Assembly: GCF_008638345.1 (NCBI RefSeq)
Contig: NZ_VTVA01000011.1
Location: forward strand, 62,001-126,000
Length of the DNA: 64,000 nt
Reading direction: 5' to 3'
Source of the DNA: Pseudomonas saliphila
GTDB lineage: Bacteria; Pseudomonadota; Gammaproteobacteria; Pseudomonadales; Pseudomonadaceae
The position numbers were made by a program, and so were the translations under genes. The stretch's first letter is position 1. The number at the start of each line of letters is the position of its first letter. Shown here piece after piece: positions 58,426-64,000 of the stretch. Below the pieces are notes generated by a model. That model did no database searches. It was not told where the DNA came from and was given only the letters and a program-made list of their open reading frames with translations.

Positions 58426-59604
58426 ATGCAGCAGTATCGCTGGACGCAACGGGCGCGGGATATCCAGCCTTTTCACGTGATGGCCGTGCTGGCGCGCGCC
58501 CAGGCGCTAGCGGCGCAGGGGCACGATGTCATCCATATGGAGATTGGCGAGCCGGACTTCGTTACGCCCGCCCCGATCATACGTGCGGGGCAGGCGGCAC
58601 TCGCCGATGGCCGCACCGGATACACCTCCGCGCTGGGCATCCCGGCCTTGCGCGAAGCCGTCGCGGGACTGTACGCCAGCCGCTACGGTATCGATCTCGA
58701 TCCACGTCGTGTGGTCATCACACCGGGTGGTTCAGCCGCCTTGCTGCTGATCAGCGCGTTACTGGTGGATCCCGGCCGGAACGTACTGATGGCCGACCCG
58801 GCCTATCCCTGCAACAGACATTTCCTGCGCCTGGTAGAAGGGCATACCCGCTTGATACCGGTGGGTGCCGACACGGACTATCAATTGACGCCCGAGATGG
58901 TCGAGCACTTTTGGGACCCGCAAACGGTAGCAGTGTTGGCGGCGTCGCCTTCCAATCCGACCGGTACGTTGCTGGACCGCGCTCAGCTAACTGGCCTCGC
59001 CGAGGTGACCCGGCGTCTGGGCGGTTCGCTGATTGTCGACGAGATCTACCATGGCCTGACCTATGGCTGCGACGCCGTGTCTGCGCTCGAAGTGGCGCCT
59101 GACGCCTTTGTGCTGAACAGTTTCTCGAAGTACTTCGGCATGACCGGCTGGCGCCTGGGGTGGCTGGTTGCGCCAGAAGCGGCGATCCCGGAACTGGAGA
59201 AGCTGGCACAGAACTTTTATATCTGCGCGCCGCACATGGCGCAGATCGCGGCGCTGGCTGCGTTCGGTGACGAGAGCATGGACATCTGTGAAGCAAGGCG
59301 CGAGGCATTTCACAAGCGTCGCGACTTTCTGCTGCCGGCCGTTCGCGAGCTGGGTTTCGATGTGCCGGTCACGCCGGATGGCGCCTTCTATCTATACGCA
59401 GATACCAGCGCATTCGGCGGCGACAGCGCAGCGCTGTGTCAGCATCTGATCGAAACCGAGCATATCGCAGTGACGCCCGGCCTGGATTTCGGTGAGTATC
59501 GGGCCGCTCAGCACGTACGCTTTGCCTACACCACCTCGCTGCCGCGCCTAGAGCAGGCCGTTGAACGCATCGCTCGCGGATTGCAGAGCTGGCGCGCATG
59601 CTGA
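58426..59604 (+). CDS. Class I PLP aminotransferase
   Basis: This 392-residue fold-type I aminotransferase has the PLP lysine in SFSKYFGMTGWRLGW, the SNPTGT phosphate loop and the VDEIYHGLTYG aspartate. It is annotated near AspC/AlaA-type enzymes; P. aeruginosa has a probable aminotransferase next to dksA (from memory). The ATG at 58426 is chosen for GGGAG spacing; 58420 is a close alternative. Its stop overlaps sfsA by 7 bases. Substrate is not clear. Confidence 0.9.
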   Translation: MQQYRWTQRARDIQPFHVMAVLARAQALAAQGHDVIHMEIGEPDFVTPAPIIRAGQAALADGRTGYTSALGIPALREAVAGLYASRYGIDLDPRRVVITPGGSAALLLISALLVDPGRNVLMADPAYPCNRHFLRLVEGHTRLIPVGADTDYQLTPEMVEHFWDPQTVAVLAASPSNPTGTLLDRAQLTGLAEVTRRLGGSLIVDEIYHGLTYGCDAVSALEVAPDAFVLNSFSKYFGMTGWRLGWLVAPEAAIPELEKLAQNFYICAPHMAQIAALAAFGDESMDICEARREAFHKRRDFLLPAVRELGFDVPVTPDGAFYLYADTSAFGGDSAALCQHLIETEHIAVTPGLDFGEYRAAQHVRFAYTTSLPRLEQAVERIARGLQSWRAC

Positions 59605-60305
59605 TTCCCTTTGAATCGCCGCTCACCGAGGGTGTATTGGTCAAACGCTATAAGCGTTTTCTTGCCGATGTGCTGCTCGCTGACGGTCGAGAGCTGACCG
59701 TTCATTGCCCGAATACGGGGTCAATGAAGCATTGCGGCGAACCCGGAAGTCGGGTGTGGGTACGGATGGTCAACAAGCCGGGGCGCACGCTGCCCGGCAC
59801 CTGGGAGCTGGTCGAAACGGCGCCCGGAGAGCTGGCCTGTATTCACAGTGCGCGGGCTAACAAGATCGTCGGAGCGGCGCTGGCGGCGGGCGCAATAGGT
59901 CCGCTGAGCGGCTTTGGGCATATACGTCCGGAGGTCACCCTGATTCCCGGTGCGAGCCGTTTCGATTTCCTGCTCAGCGCGCCCGGCGAATGCGTGGTAG
60001 AGGTCAAAAGCGTCACGCTGGCGCTGGGGCAGGGCGAAGGTGCTTTCCCCGATGCGGTCAGTCTGCGCGGACAAAAACATCTGAAGGAGCTGATCGAGGT
60101 GGTGGAAACCGGCCGCCGCGCGTGCCTGTTATTCTGTGTGATGCACAGCGGCATCCGTTCGGTTCGACCGGCGGATGAGATTGATCCGGTGTATGGCAGG
60201 CTGCTCCGTCAAGCCGCCGAGAAAGGCGTGGAAGTCATCGCCTGGTCGGTGTTACCTCAGCCGGAAGGGCTGAACGTGGCGGGGCAGTTGCCAGTCGTTC
60301 TCTAA
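59598..60305 (+). CDS. sfsA: Sugar fermentation stimulation protein SfsA
   Basis: The 235-residue protein is of the SfsA family, predicted to bind DNA and related to nuclease folds (FLADVLLADGRELTVHCPNTGSM, then SRFDFLL and VEVKSVTLA). Its molecular role is unclear. It overlaps the preceding gene by 7 bases (ATG at 59598), suggesting one transcript. Confidence 0.93.
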   Translation: MLIPFESPLTEGVLVKRYKRFLADVLLADGRELTVHCPNTGSMKHCGEPGSRVWVRMVNKPGRTLPGTWELVETAPGELACIHSARANKIVGAALAAGAIGPLSGFGHIRPEVTLIPGASRFDFLLSAPGECVVEVKSVTLALGQGEGAFPDAVSLRGQKHLKELIEVVETGRRACLLFCVMHSGIRSVRPADEIDPVYGRLLRQAAEKGVEVIAWSVLPQPEGLNVAGQLPVVL

Positions 60306-60328
60306 GGGCAAAGCGGACGGATGGAGCG

Positions 60329-60359
60329 TTGGTAAAGCTGAGTCAGCCGGCTTTACCAA
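60329..60359. terminator. Hairpin between sfsA and the Rieske gene
   Basis: TTGGTAAAGC (60329-60338) and GCTTTACCAA (60350-60359) form a perfect 10-bp stem. It lies between convergent genes and includes the last codons of the Rieske gene. No long T-run. Confidence 0.5.
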
Positions 60360-60693
60360 GCCACACAACGCCGCTCTGCACATAACTGGCCAGCTTGCGC
60401 AACGAGGCGCCGCTGCAGGGACCGGCGACACATTCGCCGCTTTCCGGCAGGAACAACGCGCCATGCGTGGCGCACTGGATCAACCGGCCGGAGCTGTCGA
60501 GAAACTGGTCGGGCACCCATTCCAGCGGAATGCCGCGGTGCGGGCATCGATTTTCGTAAACGAATACATCGGTACCCTGGCGCACTACCAGAATACCATT
60601 TGCACCGTCGACAAAGCCTTTGCTGCCAGGATCGGACAGCTCATCCAGTCGGCACAGCGCACGGGGCGTTCGGTATTGGTTGTGATCGGTCAT
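60343..60693 (-). CDS. Rieske 2Fe-2S protein
   Basis: The 116-residue protein is a lone Rieske domain: cluster motifs C-P-H-R-G and C-A-T-H-G supply two Cys and two His, separated by 16 residues. ATG at 60691-60693 begins MTDHNQYRTPRAL. Such small Rieske proteins can act as electron carriers for dioxygenases or demethylases; no catalytic partner is adjacent. It is divergent from the heme permease gene. Confidence 0.9.
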   Translation of the reverse strand: MTDHNQYRTPRALCRLDELSDPGSKGFVDGANGILVVRQGTDVFVYENRCPHRGIPLEWVPDQFLDSSGRLIQCATHGALFLPESGECVAGPCSGASLRKLASYVQSGVVWLGKAG

Positions 60694-60810
60694 GGGCCGA
60701 TTATCCCCATTGCCCCGCCTGACGGCCAGCAGCAATACTGGTACCTTGTGGCCACCGCGGGGCAGGCCGGTTCAGGCGCTGCCAATCAGTCAAAGGTGAA
60801 AGGACAACAG

Positions 60811-61857
60811 ATGGATGCTGCGCGTCGGCTGAGGGTGATAGTCATGGTGCTGCTTGGCGTCCTGCTGGCGCTGGCGATACTGCTGTCGCTGGCACTCGGC
60901 GCGGTGGTGATTCCTGTGGGCGATACCCTTCGGGTGCTGACCAGCCTGGTTCTGCCGCTTGAGACTACCGTCGAAACGCAACTCATCATCGAGCAGATAC
61001 GCCTGCCGCGCACCTTGATGGGGCTGTTGGTGGGGGCGACGCTAGCGCTGACCGGCGCGGCAATGCAGGGATTGTTTCGAAATCCTCTGGCTGATCCCGG
61101 ACTGATTGGCGTATCCAGCGGCGCGGCACTGGGCGTCGCGCTGATACTGGTGTTGGGCGGACCCTGGTTGGCGTTGATGCCTGACGCATTGTTGCCCTAC
61201 GCCACGGTGTTCGGAGCCTTCATTGGCGGCGCGTTGACGACCTGGCTGGTGTACCGGCTGGGGCAGTCCGTGCAAGGCACATCAGTGGCCAGCATGCTGT
61301 TGGCCGGTATTGCGATCGCCGCGATCAGCGGCGCCTTTATCGGACTGCTCAGCTACCTGGCCGACGATGCGATGCTGCGCACACTGGTGTTCTGGAATAT
61401 GGGTAGCCTGGGCAGCGCCAATTTCGAGCGGGTGGGCATGCTGGCGCTCTGCTGCGCGCTGGTCTGGTGGCGCTTGCCGCGCCAGGCCAAGGCGCTCAAT
61501 GCCCTGTTATTGGGCGAGTCCGAGGCGCGTCATCTCGGCATCGACGTCCAGCGTGTCAAGCGTGAACTGGTGCTGCTGACGGCTCTGGGGGTGGGTGCCT
61601 GCGTCGCCGCGGCAGGGCTGATCGGGTTTGTTGGCCTGGTGGTTCCGCATCTGGTCAGGTTGATGGTCGGCGCCAATCATCGCTACGTACTGCCTGCCTC
61701 TATGTTGCTGGGCGCGGGATTGCTGTTGCTGGCGGATGTGGCGGCGCGCCTGGTCGTTGCGCCAGCGGAATTGCCGTTGGGGATACTCACCGCCTTGCTC
61801 GGCGCGCCGTTTTTCCTTGCATTGCTGCTGCGTGCCCAACGCAACGGAGGTGTCTGA
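60811..61857 (+). CDS. phuU: Heme/iron ABC transporter permease (FecCD family)
   Basis: The 348-residue protein has about 10 membrane helices and the FecCD signatures: LPRTLMGLLVGATLALTGAAMQGLFRNPLADPGLIGVSSGAALG and L-A-D-V-A-A-R near the end. It is the inner-membrane channel for heme in the PhuTUV/HmuTUV system. ATG at 60811 follows AAAGGACAACAG. No binding-protein gene precedes it; upstream lies a divergent Rieske gene, and no Fur box was seen in the 117-base gap. It overlaps the ATPase gene by one base (TGATG). Confidence 0.85.
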   Translation: MDAARRLRVIVMVLLGVLLALAILLSLALGAVVIPVGDTLRVLTSLVLPLETTVETQLIIEQIRLPRTLMGLLVGATLALTGAAMQGLFRNPLADPGLIGVSSGAALGVALILVLGGPWLALMPDALLPYATVFGAFIGGALTTWLVYRLGQSVQGTSVASMLLAGIAIAAISGAFIGLLSYLADDAMLRTLVFWNMGSLGSANFERVGMLALCCALVWWRLPRQAKALNALLLGESEARHLGIDVQRVKRELVLLTALGVGACVAAAGLIGFVGLVVPHLVRLMVGANHRYVLPASMLLGAGLLLLADVAARLVVAPAELPLGILTALLGAPFFLALLLRAQRNGGV

Positions 61858-62618
61858 TGCTGCAGGCCGCTGCCCTGAGTTGTGCCCGCGGCGGCACGAC
61901 CGTTCTCAGCAATATCGACTTTGAGCTGCACTCGGGAGAGGTGCTGGTGGTGCTCGGAACCAACGGCGCCGGTAAGAGCACGTTGCTGGGCACTCTGGCG
62001 GGGGAGCTATCGCCTGCGGCCGGTGAGGTCCGTCTGGCTGGGCGACCCTTGCTGGACTGGCCGCTCGGTGAACTGGCGACCCGCCTTGCAGTGCTACCGC
62101 AGGCGTCGTCCCTGGCATTTGCCTTCACCGCCGAGGAAGTCGTGGCGATGAGTCGGATGCCACATGACACCGGGCTACAAAGTGACCGACGTATCGTCAG
62201 CGAAGCGATGTGCGCTGCGGACGTCACCCATCTTGCCAAGCGAAGCTATCTCAAACTGTCGGGGGGCGAGCGGCAGCGCGTTCATCTGGCGCGCGTCATG
62301 GCGCAGATCTGGGAAACGGAGCAGGCATGTCTGATCATGGATGAGCCGACGGCTTCGCTGGATCTGGCCCATCAGCAACTGATTCTTGAGCAGGCGCAGC
62401 GCATCGCTGCTGACGGCGGCGCGGTGCTGGTGGTATTGCATGATTTGAACCTTGCCGCCCGGTATGCTGACCGTATCCTGTTGCTCGATCGCGGTGCGAT
62501 GGCCGCATTGGGAACGCCCTGGGACGTGTTGCAGGCGGAGCGGATTGCGCAGGTCTTCGCCGTATCCGTGCAGGTCACGCGGCACCCAACCCAGAATAGC
62601 CCGTTGATAATCGTCTGA
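61857..62618 (+). CDS. phuV: Heme ABC transporter ATP-binding protein
   Basis: The 253-residue ATPase has Walker A G-T-N-G-A-G-K-S-T, the signature KLSGGERQRVHLARVMAQ and Walker B CLIMDEPTASLD with a following H-loop VLHDLNLAARY. It drives transport through PhuU. ATG at 61857 shares one base with the preceding stop. The next gene, a ChaN-type protein, starts 7 bases after its stop. Confidence 0.93.
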   Translation: MLQAAALSCARGGTTVLSNIDFELHSGEVLVVLGTNGAGKSTLLGTLAGELSPAAGEVRLAGRPLLDWPLGELATRLAVLPQASSLAFAFTAEEVVAMSRMPHDTGLQSDRRIVSEAMCAADVTHLAKRSYLKLSGGERQRVHLARVMAQIWETEQACLIMDEPTASLDLAHQQLILEQAQRIAADGGAVLVVLHDLNLAARYADRILLLDRGAMAALGTPWDVLQAERIAQVFAVSVQVTRHPTQNSPLIIV

Positions 62619-62625
62619 GGTGAAG

Positions 62626-63528
62626 ATGAATGCATTGGTGGTAGGTTTGGCCGCGGGATTGTTCTGTATGAATGCACTGGCAAAGCCGCTGCCGGAATGG
62701 ATCAGCCCCTTGCAACACGATCACCCACGGGTTGGACAGGTGAAGAACTCCGCGACAGGTGAATGGATCAGCCCCGCCACACTTGTCGAGGCACTGGCGG
62801 ACGCGCCGCAGGTGCTGGTCGGCGAGAAGCATGACAACGCCGATCATCATCAGCTGCAATTATGGCTGCTGAATGAACTGGCAGAGCGGCGTCCGCAGGC
62901 TGCCCTGCTCATGGAAATGCTGGCGCCTGAGCAACAGGAACAGGTGGATGCGCTGCTGCACAATCCAGAGCTGCCTGATGACGAAACGCTGCGCGCGACG
63001 CTGAACTGGTCGCCTGGTTGGGACTGGGATCAGTATGGCGATCTGGTGCGGTGGGGACTGAGCGAACCGCGTCAGTTACTCGCGGCCAATATCTCGGAAG
63101 ACGAGATGAAGCAGCGCTATCGCATCCCGGTCCCGCTGGGTGAGGTCTACAGCGAGCAGGCCCGTGCACTATTACACGAGACGATCACCGAATCGCACTG
63201 TGGCAAGCTCTCCGAAGAGCATTTTCCGGCGATGATCAGTATCCAGCAGGCCCGTGACCAGCGCATGGCCGAGGCGCTGCACGCCGCAGAGCAACCCGCT
63301 CTGCTCCTGGCAGGTCATTTTCACGTACGTAAGGATCTCGGTGCCCCGCTGCATTGGCCACAGGGCAGCGCACCGGTGGTGGTGGTGCTGACCGAGGCGG
63401 GACAAACTCTGCCCGATGCAGCCCAGGCTGACTACGTTTGGTTGACAGCGGCACAGGAGCGACAGGACTACTGCGCAGACTGGGACGATGCTGCCGAGGC
63501 GGCGGACAAAAAAAGACCCGCTCAATGA
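62626..63528 (+). CDS. phuW: ChaN-family heme-linked exported protein (PhuW-like)
   Basis: The 300-residue precursor has an N-terminal signal (MNALVVGLAAGLFCMNALA) and the ChaN pattern: VLVGEKHDNADHHQLQLWLLNELAERRP, ATLNWSPGWDWDQYGDLVRWGL and LLLAGHFHVRKDLG. ChaN proteins bind heme; in P. aeruginosa the equivalent phuW ends the phu operon (from memory). ATG 62626 is preferred to GTG 62620. Its stop lies inside the terminator hairpin of the opposite PrrF-like RNA. Confidence 0.82.
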   Translation: MNALVVGLAAGLFCMNALAKPLPEWISPLQHDHPRVGQVKNSATGEWISPATLVEALADAPQVLVGEKHDNADHHQLQLWLLNELAERRPQAALLMEMLAPEQQEQVDALLHNPELPDDETLRATLNWSPGWDWDQYGDLVRWGLSEPRQLLAANISEDEMKQRYRIPVPLGEVYSEQARALLHETITESHCGKLSEEHFPAMISIQQARDQRMAEALHAAEQPALLLAGHFHVRKDLGAPLHWPQGSAPVVVVLTEAGQTLPDAAQADYVWLTAAQERQDYCADWDDAAEAADKKRPAQ

Positions 63529-63614
63529 GCGGGTCAAATATCCGTGATTAGCCTGATGAGGAGATAACCAGTTGTCTCGCGACATCCTGTTATCGGGCCA
63601 CCTCGCGATGGCTT
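63508..63614 (-). ncRNA. prrF: PrrF-like iron-responsive small RNA
   Basis: Leftward from a Fur-box promoter there is an RNA of about 107 nt. It contains the core CTCATCAGGCTAATCAC (63544-63560 complement), which I recognise as the conserved PrrF core that pairs with iron-protein mRNAs such as sodB. It ends in a strong terminator: GACCCGCTC/GAGCGGGTC (63515-63535) followed by seven Ts on the minus strand. In P. aeruginosa prrF1 and prrF2 lie at the same place, between phuW and a cyclic-nucleotide-binding gene, but as two copies. Start is estimated from the -10; the end from the T-run. Confidence 0.85.
63515..63535 (-). terminator. Terminator of the PrrF-like RNA
   Basis: A perfect 9-bp stem, GACCCGCTC/GAGCGGGTC with loop ATT, followed by TTTTTTTG on the minus strand. 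It overlaps the stop codon region of the convergent phuW gene. It may also end leftward transcription from the cyclic-nucleotide-binding gene. Confidence 0.93.
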
Positions 63615-63619
63615 GTGCT

Positions 63620-63648
63620 AATAGTAATCGTTCTCATTATCATGTCAA
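63620..63648 (-). promoter_or_regulatory. Fur box and promoter of the PrrF-like RNA
   Basis: On the minus strand TTGACA (63643-63648), 16 bases and TACTAT (63621-63626) form a sigma70 promoter. Between and over them lies GATAATGAGAACGATTACT, close to the Fur consensus GATAATGATAATCATTATC. Iron-loaded Fur would block the promoter, giving expression in iron starvation. Confidence 0.9.
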
Positions 63649-63662
63649 GCGATCGGGCTGAT

Positions 63663-64000
63663 TTATTTCATCCGCTTGTAGTGGCTGAGTTCCTTGTTCA
63701 TTAGATCGATGCGCCGCGCCATGCTTTCGATCAGGCTGTGCGCTATACGCGGATTGCTTTGCATCAAGGCCAGAAACTGATCCTTCGGAATCATCATGAC
63801 AGTGGTCGGCGCGCTGGCGATCACGGTTGCCGAGCGTTTCTCCCGGGTGAACAGCGCCATGGCCCCGAAAATCTCATCCTTCTGCACGTCCCCGACCTTG
63901 ATGCCCTCGACGAAGGCTTCAGCGTGGCCCTCGGTGATGATGAATACATGGTCTGCATCGTCACCCTGGCGAATCAGTTCGACGCCGGCGTCGAAGTGCT
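63663..64000 (-). CDS. Cyclic-nucleotide-binding domain protein, C-terminal part
   Basis: The gene enters from the right edge and ends at TAA 63663-63665; about 112 codons are visible. The sequence has the cNMP-binding pattern: G-V-E-L-I-R-Q-G-D-D-A-D-H-V-F-I-I-T-E-G, F-G-A-M-A-L-F and a phosphate-site arginine in REKRSATVIAS, followed by a C-terminal helix. In P. aeruginosa a cAMP-binding protein gene (PA4704) lies at this place. No DNA-binding HTH is visible before the stop, so it is probably not a Crp-type regulator. Confidence 0.88.
   Translation of the reverse strand, partial: HFDAGVELIRQGDDADHVFIITEGHAEAFVEGIKVGDVQKDEIFGAMALFTREKRSATVIASAPTTVMMIPKDQFLALMQSNPRIAHSLIESMARRIDLMNKELSHYKRMK

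Noticed and set aside
60463-60810. In-frame extension upstream of phuU
   Set aside because: It is antisense to a real Rieske gene with intact cluster motifs, and the permease family starts near MDAARR.
60694-60810. Possible Fur box before phuU (GATTATCCCCATTG)
   Set aside because: Only a partial match on one side; much weaker than the box at 63620-63641.

Overview
The window comes from a Pseudomonas-type gammaproteobacterium. This rests on gene order and on lineage-typical RNAs read directly in the sequence: an ssrA tmRNA with tag ANDDNYGAQLAA, a CrcZ-like RNA behind a sigma54 promoter next to cbrB, a 58-residue CbrX frame overlapping cbrA, and a PrrF-like iron RNA between a phuW-type gene and a cyclic-nucleotide-binding gene. 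From memory, long stretches follow the order of Pseudomonas aeruginosa PAO1, but with species-specific gaps and insertions. A Halopseudomonas or related lineage is plausible; genus and species are not established from the window.

Layout. 1-690: the tail of a YegP-type gene and a decayed region beside ssrA. 687-3265: ssrA, smpB and an NSS-family transporter. 3273-11640: ratA, rnfH, bamE, fur, recN and the heat-shock genes grpE-dnaK-dnaJ, then dapB. Two good sigma32 promoters lie before grpE and dnaK, and an SOS box lies before recN. 11761-18155: an exported unknown protein, then carA-carB-greA and a membrane protein. 18167-24730: yhbY, rlmE, ftsH, folP, glmM, tpiA, secG. 24743-33867: tRNA-Leu, initiator tRNA-Met, rimP-nusA-infB-rbfA-truB-rpsO-pnp, punctuated by several hairpin terminators.

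33960-44174 is the accessory part: small unknown proteins, rsuA, a glycine-zipper stress protein, thpR and a DUF421 membrane protein. It also holds a compact block with a haem-oxygenase-fold iron enzyme, an N-type methyltransferase, an 827-residue fusion (NAD-epimerase, SPW segments, VKOR-like membrane domain) and a DUF1622 protein. This block is the best candidate here for a poorly described pathway.

44232-58205 reads mostly leftward: thiolase, acs, panC, panB, folK, pcnB, crcZ, cbrB, cbrA, cbrX, gluQ and dksA. The CbrA-CbrB-CrcZ genes form one regulatory unit for carbon and nitrogen choice: CbrB should activate crcZ through the sigma54 promoter at 51976-51991. 58426-64000 holds an aminotransferase, sfsA, a Rieske protein and a heme-uptake block (phuU-phuV-phuW) without its binding protein, then the PrrF-like RNA with a Fur box and the end of a cyclic-nucleotide-binding protein.

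Most genes are core housekeeping, so novelty is limited. The main points for a second look are the redox/methyltransferase/epimerase-VKOR block, the single PrrF copy at the phu locus, the inverted repeat between dnaK and dnaJ, and the nested repeat between infB and rbfA.
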